Source: Ensifer adhaerens
GTDB lineage: Bacteria; Pseudomonadota; Alphaproteobacteria; Rhizobiales; Rhizobiaceae
Reading direction: 5' to 3'
Assembly (NCBI RefSeq): GCF_013283195.1
Contig: NZ_JABEKT010000004.1
Coordinates: forward strand, 332,452-396,451
DNA length: 64,000 nucleotides
In this document: positions 13,911 to 22,639 of the stretch, piece by piece
How positions within the stretch are numbered: position 1 is the stretch's first letter
Layout: the number at the start of each line of letters is the position of its first letter
Position numbers and translations under genes: made by a program
The notes under the pieces: generated by a model
What the model was told of the DNA's origin: nothing
The model's database searches: none
Seen by the model: only the letters and a program-made list of their open reading frames with translations

Positions 13911-15308
13911 CTACCGGGTAATCATCGCCAGTACGCGATAGAGCCGTTCATCGGTCGATTGGGCGACGTTGAAGCGCAGAAATCCCGAAGCCGCGCCGGA
14001 ATGGCTGAAGGCATTGCCGGGCGCCAGAACGATATCATGCGCCAGCGCCTTCTGCGCCAGCTCCGACGCATCGAGCCCCTCCGGCAGCCGGCACCAGAGG
14101 AACATGCCCGCCCGCGGCTCGATCCAGGGTGTAATCCCGACGGCAGCAAGCCGCGCGGTGGTTTCGGTCATCGTTCGGGTCAGGCGCAGCCGCAGCGCCT
14201 CCATATGTTTTCGGTAGCTGCCGTCGCGAAGCAGGGTCAACACCAACTCGGCGGCGAGGTTCGGGCCGCCGAATGTGGTGGCGATCTTGAGGTCGATCAG
14301 CCCCTCGATCCAACTCCTGGGAGCGGCGATGTAGCCGCAGCGCATCGATGCAGACAACGTCTTGGAAAAGCTGCCGATCTGCACGACACGGTCGAGACCG
14401 TCGAAGGCGGCCAACCGCGGCGCCGGCTCATGCTCGAAATCGGCAAAGATATCGTCCTCGACGATGGTCAAGCCCGCCTGCTCGGCCAGCCGCAGCAGGC
14501 GATGCGCAACCACGGGAGACAGCGTCGCGCCAGTCGGATTGTGCACGGCGGAGTTGGTGATGTAGAGGCGGGGGCGATGGGCTTCCAGCACTTCAGAGAA
14601 CCGATCGAGATCGGGACCGACAGGCGTGTAGGGCACGCTGACGACATTGACGCGGTGCGCCCGCAACAGCGCCTGGAAATTGAAGTAGCAGGGATCGTCG
14701 ACCATGACGGTGTCGCCTGGTTCGAGCAGGAACCGGCAAAGCAGATCAATCGCCTGGGTGCCGGACTCAGTCAGGATGATCTGATCGGGCGATGCCTCGA
14801 CGCCATGTTCGCCAAGGCGCCGCGCCAGCAACTGCCGCAAGGGCCGCAGGCCGAGCGGCGTACCGTATTCCGTCAGGCTCGCCGTCTCCGCGCGTGCGAT
14901 CGAGCGCAGCGCCCGCCTGAGTGCTGCCTCCGGCATCCACGACGCCGGCAGCCAGCCGCAGCCGGGCTTCAGCACCTCGGCATCGGTTTCAAGGGCTTGT
15001 CGCGAAACCCAGAGGGGGTCGACCGCGCGGTCGAGCCGCGGGCCGACCTCGGTCAGCGACAACGGCGCCAGCGGCGCAGACACGAAAAAGCCGGAACCGG
15101 GCCGCGAGCGGATGGCGCCCTCGGCGGCAAGACGCTCATAGGCTTCCACAACCGTCGACTTGGAAACCCGCATGGTCGTCGCGAATGCCCGAATGGAAGG
15201 AAGCTTGGCACCCGGCGTCAACAATCGCCCGGCAATGCGTTGCCGGATCGTGCCCATGACGCCCTCAATCAGGGTCTCACTACCGGTCTCCGTCTGCTGG
15301 AATGCCAT
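13911..15308 (-). CDS. MocR/PdxR-type transcriptional regulator (GntR HTH fused to aminotransferase fold)
   Basis: 465 residues from ATG 15308 (MAFQQTETG). A longer frame is open to 15410 but would cross the shared promoter and overlap the divergent gene. Residues about 15-85 are a GntR winged helix (IRQRIAGRLLTPGAKLPSIRAFATTMRVSKSTVVEAYERLAAEGAIRSRPGSGFFV). The rest is a fold-type I aminotransferase with the PLP lysine in SFSKTLSASMRCGY and the ILTESGTQAIDLLCR, NPTGATLS and EDDIFADF motifs. Such proteins sense PLP or an amino-acid adduct. It is divergent from an EamA exporter over inverted-repeat sites, so it probably controls that exporter. Confidence 0.85.
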   Translation of the reverse strand: MAFQQTETGSETLIEGVMGTIRQRIAGRLLTPGAKLPSIRAFATTMRVSKSTVVEAYERLAAEGAIRSRPGSGFFVSAPLAPLSLTEVGPRLDRAVDPLWVSRQALETDAEVLKPGCGWLPASWMPEAALRRALRSIARAETASLTEYGTPLGLRPLRQLLARRLGEHGVEASPDQIILTESGTQAIDLLCRFLLEPGDTVMVDDPCYFNFQALLRAHRVNVVSVPYTPVGPDLDRFSEVLEAHRPRLYITNSAVHNPTGATLSPVVAHRLLRLAEQAGLTIVEDDIFADFEHEPAPRLAAFDGLDRVVQIGSFSKTLSASMRCGYIAAPRSWIEGLIDLKIATTFGGPNLAAELVLTLLRDGSYRKHMEALRLRLTRTMTETTARLAAVGITPWIEPRAGMFLWCRLPEGLDASELAQKALAHDIVLAPGNAFSHSGAASGFLRFNVAQSTDERLYRVLAMITR

Positions 15309-15309
15309 C

Positions 15310-15390
15310 TGTATCGGACCTTGATGCATGACAGTTTGGCGCAACTGTACCGCATTGTCTCTGGAAGAACCACTGTCTCCGACCGATACA
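15310..15390. promoter_or_regulatory. Shared operator region of the MocR regulator and EamA exporter
   Basis: Within the 101-bp divergent gap lie TGTATCGG (15310-15317) and its inverted copy CCGATACA (15383-15390), and between them a dyad ACAGTT-TGGCGC-AACTGT (15331-15348). MocR-type proteins usually bind paired sites in such gaps. Which pair is used cannot be told. Confidence 0.5.
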
Positions 15391-15409
15391 TGTAGAAAAG
15401 GAGACGACA

Positions 15410-16273
15410 ATGGACAGAACGACTACCGGCTGGTTAAACGGCTTCCTCGGAGTATTGATTTTCAGCGGCTCGCTGCCGGCCACACGCGCTGCCGTCATGG
15501 ACTTCGATCCAGTATTCCTGACCGTCGCCCGCGCGGCGATCGCCGGTGCGCTGGCGCTCTGCCTGCTCCTCGTCTTTCGCCAACCCAAGCCGACGCGCAC
15601 CGATCTCGTGTCGCTGGCAATCGTCGCCTTCGGCGTCGTTCTTGGCTTCCCGCTCCTGACCGCACTGGCGCTTGAGCATGTGACATCGGCCCACTCGATC
15701 GTCTTTGTCGGCCTGCTGCCTTTGGCGACCGCCGTCTTCGGGGTGCTTCGCGGCGGCGAACGGCCGCATCCGGCCTTCTGGCTGTTTTCCTGCGTCGGCA
15801 GCGCGCTGGTTGCTGGTTTTGCACTGACGCAGGGCTTTTCCGCCTCGCCGGTTGGCGATCTCCTTATGCTCGCCGCCATCATCGTCTGCGGCCTTGGCTA
15901 TGCCGAGGGTGCTGCCCTTTCGCGCAAGCTCGGTGGTTGGCAGGTCATCTGCTGGGCTCTGGTGCTGTCGCTGCCCGTCATGATCGGCATCGGTCTTTTC
16001 ACCAACGCACCAGCCGTCGAGATGGTGAACGGTGGCGCCTGGGCTGGCCTTGCCTATGTCTCCGTCTTCAGCATGCTGATCGGCTTCGTCTTCTGGTATC
16101 GCGGACTGGCGCTCGGCGGCGTCGCCGGCGTCGGACAGTTGCAACTGCTGCAGCCGTTCTTCGGCCTGGCGCTGGCAGCAGCACTGCTGCATGAGCCGGT
16201 GAGTGGAGCGATGCTGGCGGTCACCGGCGCGATCGTGCTTTGCGTCGCCGGCGCCAAGAAATTCGCGAAGTAG
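15410..16273 (+). CDS. EamA/DMT-family transporter
   Basis: 287 residues with about ten hydrophobic segments arranged as two EamA repeats (first repeat from WLNGFLGVLIFSGSLPATRAAV, second from LLMLAAIIVCGLGYAEGAALSR), the usual length for drug/metabolite exporters of the inner membrane. The ribosome-binding site AAGGAGACGACA lies directly before the ATG. It is divergent from the MocR-type regulator. In other bacteria such pairs export amino acids, amines or related metabolites. The substrate here is unknown. Confidence 0.85.
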   Translation: MDRTTTGWLNGFLGVLIFSGSLPATRAAVMDFDPVFLTVARAAIAGALALCLLLVFRQPKPTRTDLVSLAIVAFGVVLGFPLLTALALEHVTSAHSIVFVGLLPLATAVFGVLRGGERPHPAFWLFSCVGSALVAGFALTQGFSASPVGDLLMLAAIIVCGLGYAEGAALSRKLGGWQVICWALVLSLPVMIGIGLFTNAPAVEMVNGGAWAGLAYVSVFSMLIGFVFWYRGLALGGVAGVGQLQLLQPFFGLALAAALLHEPVSGAMLAVTGAIVLCVAGAKKFAK

Positions 16274-16295
16274 AAGGCTAGCTTTCGGCCCATCG

Positions 16296-17189
16296 TCAGA
16301 GATGGTCGAGCTTAAGCCGCTTGCTCAACAGGTCGATGAACGTCCGGACCTTGGCCGTGGGCGCCCTGCCCTCGCGCCACAGGATATGAAGCGGCACAGG
16401 GGCCGGTTCGAATTCCTCAAGTACCACCTCGACCCTGCCGTCGGCAATCAGATGCTCGATTTGCCAGAGCGGGGAATACCCGAGACCGAGCCCTTCGCCG
16501 ACGGCGGCATAGATTGCCGCCATGGCGTTCACCCGCAAAGGGCCGCCAACCTTTATCCCACGTGACTTGCCGTCGATCGTCAGCATCCAGGTGCCCTGCC
16601 GATCATCGCCCAGGCGCGTGACGCAGTCGTGGTGCTTCAGGTCATGCGGGTGCTTGGGCCGACCGCGTGCGGCAAGATAGGAGGGTGCACCGAAGACGAC
16701 GCGGCGCAGACCGCCCAGCCGCTTCCCCGTCAGGCTCGAGTCGGCCAGATCGCCAATGCGCACCACCATGTCGAGCCCACCGCCTACGAGATCGACGAAC
16801 GCGTCGGAAAGGTCGAGTTCGACTTCGACTTCCTTGTATTGCCGCATGTATTCGGCAACGATCGGCATCAGGAAGCGCGGAGCAAACAGCGCCGGAGCCC
16901 CGATGCGCAGCACGCCTGAAGGCTCCAGTCGGCGCCGCGCCGCCTCCAATCGGGCTTCACGGATTTCATCGATGGCGGGCTTCACCCGTCGATAGAAGAT
17001 CTCGCCCGCCTCGCTCGGCGAGGAGCGCCGGGTCGTTCGGTGAACGAGTTCCACCCCAACATCGTCTTCAAGGGTTGCAAGCGAACGGCTGACGGTCTGC
17101 AGCGGCCGCGAAAGGCGATTGGCAGCCGCCGTCAAGCTCCCGAGCTCGACCACGGCGACGAACACTTCCAGATCCTCGATACGGCCCAT
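16296..17189 (-). CDS. LysR-family transcriptional regulator
   Basis: 297 residues. The N-terminal winged helix (DLEVFVAVVELGSLTAAANRLSRPLQTVSRSLATLEDDVGVELVHRTTR) is followed by a periplasmic-binding-protein-like effector domain with the typical FAPRFLMPIVAEYMRQYKEVEVEL segment. It ends convergently 22 bp from the EamA gene and is divergent from the NmrA-like gene, whose start is 118 bp away. LysR regulators commonly control such a divergent neighbour. It belongs to the branch with the R-[T/S]-T-R-[R]-x-S-x-S linker often regulating oxidoreductases. Confidence 0.88.
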   Translation of the reverse strand: MGRIEDLEVFVAVVELGSLTAAANRLSRPLQTVSRSLATLEDDVGVELVHRTTRRSSPSEAGEIFYRRVKPAIDEIREARLEAARRRLEPSGVLRIGAPALFAPRFLMPIVAEYMRQYKEVEVELDLSDAFVDLVGGGLDMVVRIGDLADSSLTGKRLGGLRRVVFGAPSYLAARGRPKHPHDLKHHDCVTRLGDDRQGTWMLTIDGKSRGIKVGGPLRVNAMAAIYAAVGEGLGLGYSPLWQIEHLIADGRVEVVLEEFEPAPVPLHILWREGRAPTAKVRTFIDLLSKRLKLDHL

Positions 17190-17306
17190 TCAATTCTCCC
17201 ATTTTTCGGGAGTATTAATCACATTTCTGGCCAATTGTCTGTATTTCCGCCGCGCAATACCCTGTCTTCACATTGCATGAGACGAACGTCAGGAAGGCGA
17301 ATTCGC

Positions 17307-18218
17307 ATGGCACCGACAACGACAAGAACCGCGGGAAACAGGATACTCGTCGTCGGTGCGACCGGCCGGTTTGCCGGCCTCGTCGTGCCCGAGTTGGTGG
17401 GCCGCGGAGCTATTGTTCGCGCCCTAGTCAGGGACCAGTCCAACACCGGCTTGGCGCAGTCACTTGGCGCCGCGGAAATTGCGGTCGGCGACCTCAGGGA
17501 TCGCCAAAGCCTCGACGTTGCGCTGCAGGGTATCAACGGTGTTTTTCCTCTCGGACCGGCCTTCGCGCCCGATGAAACGGCAATGGGCGTTGCAATGGTC
17601 GAGGCGTCGGTTCGCGCGGGTGTGCGCAAGTTCGTCTTCTCCTCGGTCATCCAGCCAACCAACACACGACTGAAGAACCATGCAGCCAAGATCCCGGTCG
17701 AGGATGCGCTCTATTCGTCCACGCTCGAATACACCATTCTGCACCCGGCCAACTTCATGCAGAACCTCCGCTCGGCGTGGCCGGCGATCGTCGAACACGG
17801 CGTCTTTTCAGAACCCTTTCCGAAGACCACGCGCCTGGCGCGCGTCGACTATCGCGACGTTGCCGAGGTGGCGGCGATCGCTTTGACTGAGGATCGCCTC
17901 GCCTATGCCACCCTCGAATTGTGCGCCGATGGCCGCCACAACAGGGAGGAAATCGCCGCGATGATGGCAAGCGCGTCGGGTCACCCTATCGAGGCGGGCG
18001 AGATCAGCTTCCACGATTGGGCCGCACCGGCCCGGACCAAATACACCGAACAGCAACTCGGCTTGCTCGCAAAGGTCCATGAGCACTACGCAGCCGTTGG
18101 CCTTGGTGGCAACAGCCTGTCGTTGAGAGCGGCACTCGGGCGGGAACCGCGAAGCCTGCGGGCCTTTATCGAAGAGCTCGCGACCGCTGCCACTGCTCGC
18201 CCACACCTCCAAGCCTGA
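17307..18218 (+). CDS. NmrA-family NAD(P)-binding protein / SDR-type oxidoreductase
   Basis: 303 residues from ATG 17307, chosen because AGGAAGG lies upstream. An extended frame to 17040 would overlap the LysR gene. The N-terminal Rossmann motif is ILVVGATGRFAGLVVPEL (GxTGxxG-like), followed by VRALVRD, the VGDLRD segment and FVFSSVIQP, as in atypical short-chain reductases of the NmrA/QOR2 type. No catalytic Tyr-x3-Lys is obvious, as usual for NmrA-like sensors. It is divergent from the LysR regulator and followed after 26 bp by a DUF2798 membrane protein, so the two genes probably form its operon. Confidence 0.8.
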   Translation: MAPTTTRTAGNRILVVGATGRFAGLVVPELVGRGAIVRALVRDQSNTGLAQSLGAAEIAVGDLRDRQSLDVALQGINGVFPLGPAFAPDETAMGVAMVEASVRAGVRKFVFSSVIQPTNTRLKNHAAKIPVEDALYSSTLEYTILHPANFMQNLRSAWPAIVEHGVFSEPFPKTTRLARVDYRDVAEVAAIALTEDRLAYATLELCADGRHNREEIAAMMASASGHPIEAGEISFHDWAAPARTKYTEQQLGLLAKVHEHYAAVGLGGNSLSLRAALGREPRSLRAFIEELATAATARPHLQA

Positions 18219-18244
18219 CACTTCCAAACCGGAGCATCACCGCC

Positions 18245-18493
18245 ATGCCAAAGAAACTTCCCGCTCGCTACAACGCCATCGCCATGCCTCTGGTGCTGTC
18301 GGTCCTGATGTCCTGCCTTGTCTCGGCAGTTTCCACAGTCGCCAGCGTCGGAGCCAGCGCCGACCTCTTCGCCCTATGGATGAAAGCCTGGGGCATCTCG
18401 TGGCTCGCGGCGTTTCCGAGCCTGCTGCTCGTATTGCCGCTGGTGCGCATGATCGTTGGCGCGCTGGTGCAAGCGCCGCAAGCCCGGCGTTGA
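18245..18493 (+). CDS. DUF2798 small membrane protein
   Basis: 82 residues with two transmembrane helices (AMPLVLSVLMSCLVSAVSTVASVG and SWLAAFPSLLLVLPLVRMIVGALV) and a basic tail. The spacing and the central W-x-x-AW…SWLAAFPS pattern match the DUF2798 family. It lies 26 bp after the NmrA-like gene and is probably co-transcribed. Function unknown. Confidence 0.7.
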   Translation: MPKKLPARYNAIAMPLVLSVLMSCLVSAVSTVASVGASADLFALWMKAWGISWLAAFPSLLLVLPLVRMIVGALVQAPQARR

Positions 18494-18704
18494 ACCGTTA
18501 AGCCGGCGGTGACTGAAAGGCCGTTGCGGGGCGATCACTGCCGCGGAACGATCGAGGTCGGCGAGTGTCTCGGCGGTAACGCGGCCGTCGTCGCGCGCCG
18601 GCACACGCCATGGCATCCGTGAGACCGTCGGCATCAATTGAGAACGGGACTGTTCGCCGGCGCTGCGATCGCAGCGAGCCGATAAGCCCGCTGCACGCCC
18701 ACCC
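18494..18704. other. Short gene-free stretch
   Basis: 211 bp between converging genes. I see no ORF with coding character, no clear terminator and no repeat. Confidence 0.4.
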
Positions 18705-19763
18705 TCACGCGCCCCAGGTCGTTTCCAGCACCCGGATCCAGTTGCCGTGGCAGATTTTCGCCAGCGCGGCCTCGTCGTAACCGCGCTTGCGCAAGAGGTC
18801 GACGAGCAATTGCAGGTCGGCCGCGTCGCGCATCGACGCAGGGATCGTCGTGCCGTCGAAATCAGAGCCGAGCGCGACGTGGTCGAGGCCGATGCGGTTG
18901 GCGATATAGTCGATGTGATCGGCCAGAAGGTCGAGACTGGTGTCCGGGTGCCTGATGCCGTCGGAGCGCAGGAACAGGACGCCGAAATTGATGCCGGCCA
19001 GCCCGCCGGTGTCCTTGATCGCGTCGAGCTGGCGATCCGTGACGTTGCGGCTGTGCGGGCAGAGCGCATGCACGTTGGAATGGGAAGCGACCAGCGGCCC
19101 GTTGGAAAGTGCCGCGATATCCCAAAAACCCTGCTCATTCATATGCGACAGGTCGACCATGATCCTGAGCTCGTTACAAGCACGGATCAGGTCCTTGCCG
19201 CTTTCCGTCAGCCCCGGACCGATATCGGGCGATGACGGGAAACGGAACGGCACGCCATAGGCAAAGATGTTCGGCCGGCTCCAGACGGGTCCGAGCGTGC
19301 GCAGGCCGGCAGCATGCAGCACGTAGAGCGCGTCGAGATCGGCGGCGAACGCTTCGACACCTTCGATATGGAGCACCGACGCGAACACACCGTCTGCGAT
19401 CGCCTGGCGGATATCGGCTGCCGAGCGGCAGATCTTCAGCTTGTCTTTGGCCCGCCGCTCAAGGCGCATCAGCAGGCTCGCCATGCCGAGTGTACTCTTC
19501 AGCGCGTCCTGTTGATCCGGCGTCGCGAAATCGCCGTTGGTGTCCTTCTGCATGCTGGGCGAGGCGACATAGACGGCGCAAAGGCCACCGGCGAGCCCGC
19601 CCTCTTTGGCCTTCGCGAGATCGATATGGCCGGAGCTGCCGCCATCGATGAAACGGGCTTGAGCGTCTGGCTGCTGCGAGTGCCACAAACGCGACAGCAC
19701 ATCGTTATGTCCATCGAAGACCGAGATTTTCGCCTGTGTTGCCAATTGGGGATCGCCTTTCAA
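18705..19763 (-). CDS. Membrane-dipeptidase family (M19) zinc dipeptidase
   Basis: 352 residues, full length for the renal-dipeptidase family. The metal set is visible: H19 and D21 (FDGHNDVL), the bridging Glu in HIEGVEAF, the histidines in DLSHMNEQGFWD and SHSNVHAL, and the late Asp in GSDFDGTTIP. There is no signal peptide, so it is cytoplasmic like most bacterial members. The family hydrolyses dipeptides, often with a D-residue at the C-terminus. It is divergent from the peptide transporter operon (gap 267 bp), which encodes a D-aminopeptidase. This supports a role in breaking down imported L,D- or D-containing dipeptides. Confidence 0.88.
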   Translation of the reverse strand: MKGDPQLATQAKISVFDGHNDVLSRLWHSQQPDAQARFIDGGSSGHIDLAKAKEGGLAGGLCAVYVASPSMQKDTNGDFATPDQQDALKSTLGMASLLMRLERRAKDKLKICRSAADIRQAIADGVFASVLHIEGVEAFAADLDALYVLHAAGLRTLGPVWSRPNIFAYGVPFRFPSSPDIGPGLTESGKDLIRACNELRIMVDLSHMNEQGFWDIAALSNGPLVASHSNVHALCPHSRNVTDRQLDAIKDTGGLAGINFGVLFLRSDGIRHPDTSLDLLADHIDYIANRIGLDHVALGSDFDGTTIPASMRDAADLQLLVDLLRKRGYDEAALAKICHGNWIRVLETTWGA

Positions 19764-20030
19764 CCTGTTTTCCGGCCACGCCGGCCGGTTGCGCGCGACT
19801 CATCGCATCGTCGTGCGCGACCATAATCTTCCGCCAGCCCTAGGGGAAAGCCGTCCACCGACGCAAATGCAAACCGTGCATAGGCCTTGCCGAAATCGGA
19901 ATTGGTCGCGCCCAGCCATGTTGTGCTTAATCCGCCCCCTACAAGGGAACACGGCCGGCATTGAGGTTATCTGCAAAAGCCTCACGGCGGCCGTTCGCAT
20001 GACGATAAGTCCGAGAAGGGGATATTTCCG
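19764..20030. promoter_or_regulatory. Divergent promoter region of dipeptidase and peptide transporter
   Basis: A 267-bp gap without coding potential between two divergent genes. It must hold both promoters and is the probable target of the LysR regulator encoded at 26751-27653. I could not single out a convincing LysR box. AGAAGGGG before the substrate-binding protein ATG is its ribosome-binding site. Confidence 0.5.
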
Positions 20031-21629
20031 ATGATTTCCAGACGCAACCTGTTGATCGGCGGTGCTGCCGTGCCGTTTCTGTCCTATGTCAGCCTGGTGC
20101 CGGCCTTCGCCGAAACCCCGAAAGACATCCTGGTTGTCGCCCAGCAGCTCGACAACATGACGAGCCTCGACCCGCACGAGAGCTTCGAGGCGGTCGGCAG
20201 CGAAATCTGCGGCAATATCTACCAGAAGCTGGTTCACCCCAATCTCGACGACGCCAACAAGGTCGACCCGACGCTGGCCGAATCCTGGGAAGCGGACGCC
20301 GACAGCAAGGTGTTCACCTTCAAGCTTCGCGCCGGCGCCACCTTTGCGAGCGGCGCGCCGGTCACGGCCGAAGATGCGGCCTTCTCGCTGCAGCGCGCCA
20401 TCAAGATGAACAAGGGCCCTGCCTTCATCATCGCCCAGTTCGGCTTCACGCCTGAAAACGTCGAAGAGCGCATCGTCGCCGTCGACGGCTCGACGCTTCG
20501 CCTCACGCTCGAACAGCCGGCCTCGCTCGCCTTCCTGCTCTACTGCCTCTCGGCCAATGTCGGCAGCATCCTGGAGAAGAAGGTCGCGCTCGAAAACGAA
20601 GTCGACGGCGACCTTGGCAATGCCTGGCTGCAGAAGAACACCGCCGGTTCGGGCGAATTCGCGCTGCAATCCTGGAAGCCGAGCGAGAGCGTCGCGCTGA
20701 CGGTCAATCCGAACGGCCCCTACAAGGGCAACATCAAGCGCATCATCCTGCGCCATGTCGCCGACCCCTCCTCGCAGCTCCTGATGCTGCAGAAGGGCGA
20801 TGCCGATATCGCCCGCAACCTCAGCTCCGAGCAGCTGCGCACGCTGCAGGGCGACGAGAACTACACGCTGGTCCGCAAGGGTGTGGCCTCGCTGGTGCTG
20901 ATCTCGCTCAACCAGAAGCAGGCGAACCTGGCAAAGCCGCAGGTCTGGCAGGCAGTCAAGCACGCGCTCGACTACAAGGGCATGCAGGAAAACATCGTTC
21001 CGCTGACCCACAAGATTCACCAGAGCTTCCTGCCGGAGGGCTATCCCGGTGTCGTCAACGACACGCCGTTTGTGAAGGACGTGGCCAAGGCCAAGGCACT
21101 AATGGCCGAGGCAGGCCTCGAGGCCGGCTTCGACATCGTCATGGATCACTATTCGGCGCAGCCCTATCCGGATCTGGCGCAGGCGATCCAGGCAAACCTC
21201 GCCGAAATCGGCATCCGCGTGCAGCTGCAGGCGGCCGAAAACCGCCAGGTTCTGACCAAGATGCGCGCTCGCGAACACCAGATGGCGCTTTCGGCCTGGG
21301 GCTCGGACTACTTCGACCCGCATGCCAACGCCGACGTGTTCTGCATCAACCACGACAATTCCGATGACGCGAAGTCGCGTCCGTTCCTGTGGCGCTCGTC
21401 CTGGCAGGATGAGGAAATGGCAACAAAGGCCGAAGCGGCACGCGACGAGAAGGACCCGGCAAGGCGCATCGCGCTCTACGAGGAACTGCAGCGCGCCCAC
21501 ATGGAGCACAGCCCCTTCATCTTCATGCTGCAGACGACGACCACGGCCGCCTGCCGCAAGTCGGTTGCCGGCATCCGGCTCGGTACGCTCTCTGACGCCC
21601 ACTCCTATGCAGAGGCGTCCAAGGCTTGA
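20031..21629 (+). CDS. Peptide ABC transporter substrate-binding protein (SBP_bac_5)
   Basis: 532 residues. Signal peptide at about 1-27 (MISRRNLLIGGAAVPFLSYVSLVPAFA), with a twin-arginine-like SRRN start. The body follows the DppA/OppA family: LDPHESFEAVGSEICGNIYQKL, PTLAESWEADADSKVFTFKLRAGATFASGAPVTAEDAAFSL, and VRQA-like VWQAVKHALDY. It binds peptides in the periplasm for the permeases and ATPases that follow in the same operon with 4-bp overlaps. Neighbouring D-peptide enzymes suggest peptides containing D-amino acids as substrates. Confidence 0.92.
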   Translation: MISRRNLLIGGAAVPFLSYVSLVPAFAETPKDILVVAQQLDNMTSLDPHESFEAVGSEICGNIYQKLVHPNLDDANKVDPTLAESWEADADSKVFTFKLRAGATFASGAPVTAEDAAFSLQRAIKMNKGPAFIIAQFGFTPENVEERIVAVDGSTLRLTLEQPASLAFLLYCLSANVGSILEKKVALENEVDGDLGNAWLQKNTAGSGEFALQSWKPSESVALTVNPNGPYKGNIKRIILRHVADPSSQLLMLQKGDADIARNLSSEQLRTLQGDENYTLVRKGVASLVLISLNQKQANLAKPQVWQAVKHALDYKGMQENIVPLTHKIHQSFLPEGYPGVVNDTPFVKDVAKAKALMAEAGLEAGFDIVMDHYSAQPYPDLAQAIQANLAEIGIRVQLQAAENRQVLTKMRAREHQMALSAWGSDYFDPHANADVFCINHDNSDDAKSRPFLWRSSWQDEEMATKAEAARDEKDPARRIALYEELQRAHMEHSPFIFMLQTTTTAACRKSVAGIRLGTLSDAHSYAEASKA

Positions 21630-22639
21630 ACAAGCGTATCAAAAGCTTTTCCACCACGTTGAGCAGCGTCTTCCTAACGCTGCTCGGCCTGACGATCGTC
21701 ACCTTCATGATCGGGCGCGTCATGCCGGTCGACCCGGTGATTGCCGCGGTCGGCGACAACGCGTCCGAGGCAGTGATCGCCCAGGCCCGCATCGAAATGG
21801 GCCTCGACCAGCCGCTGATCGTACAGTTTTTCCGCTATCTCTGGCAGCTGCTGCACGGCGATCTCGGCATGTCGATCCTGACGCGCAACCCGGTCTCCAC
21901 GGATATAGCCCGGTTCTTCCCGGCAACGCTGGAGCTGGCAACGGCAGCACTGCTTCTGTCGGCGGCGATCGGCATTCCGCTCGGCGTCTGGGCCGCTGTC
22001 CGCCAGGGCAAGTTCGTCGACCAGGCGATCCGCGTCGTCTGCCTTGCCGGCCACTCCGTTCCGGTGTTCATGCTGTCGCTGATTTCGCTTTTGATCTTCT
22101 ACGCCACACTTGGCCTGGCACCGGGACCCGGCCGTCAGGACGTCATCTTCGATGGCATGATCGATCCGGTCACCGGCCTTCTGACGATCGACACGCTCGT
22201 TGCCGGCGACTGGGATGCCTTCCGTGACGCCGTGGCGCACATGGCGCAGCCTGTCTGCATCCTTGCCTATTTCAGCATGGCCTATATCACCCGCATGACC
22301 CGGGCCTTCATGGTCGACGCCTTGAAGGGCGAGTTCGTGATCACCGCACGGGCCAAGGGACTTTCGGCCTCCACCGTCATCTGGAGCCACGCGTTCCCGA
22401 CGGTCGCGGTGCAGCTGGTGACGGTGCTGGCGCTTACCTATGCCGGGCTTCTCGAGGGCGCCGTCGTCACCGAAACGGTGTTCAGCTGGCCGGGCCTCGG
22501 ACAATATCTGACGGTGTCGTTGATGAACGCCGACATGAACCCCGTGGTCGGAGCGACCCTTCTGATCGGCCTCATCTATGTCGGGCTCAACCTTATCGCC
22601 GACCTTCTCTATCGTGTACTGGATCCCCGCGTCCGATGA
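21626..22639 (+). CDS. Peptide ABC transporter permease (DppB-like)
   Basis: 337 residues with six transmembrane segments, the DppB N-terminal fold (LLGLTIVTFMIGRVMPVDPV) and the EAA loop (KGLSASTVIWSHAFPTVAVQL). The start is a TTG overlapping the stop of the binding-protein gene (TTGA), so translation is coupled. It forms the inner-membrane channel with the next gene product. Confidence 0.9.
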   Translation: MNKRIKSFSTTLSSVFLTLLGLTIVTFMIGRVMPVDPVIAAVGDNASEAVIAQARIEMGLDQPLIVQFFRYLWQLLHGDLGMSILTRNPVSTDIARFFPATLELATAALLLSAAIGIPLGVWAAVRQGKFVDQAIRVVCLAGHSVPVFMLSLISLLIFYATLGLAPGPGRQDVIFDGMIDPVTGLLTIDTLVAGDWDAFRDAVAHMAQPVCILAYFSMAYITRMTRAFMVDALKGEFVITARAKGLSASTVIWSHAFPTVAVQLVTVLALTYAGLLEGAVVTETVFSWPGLGQYLTVSLMNADMNPVVGATLLIGLIYVGLNLIADLLYRVLDPRVR

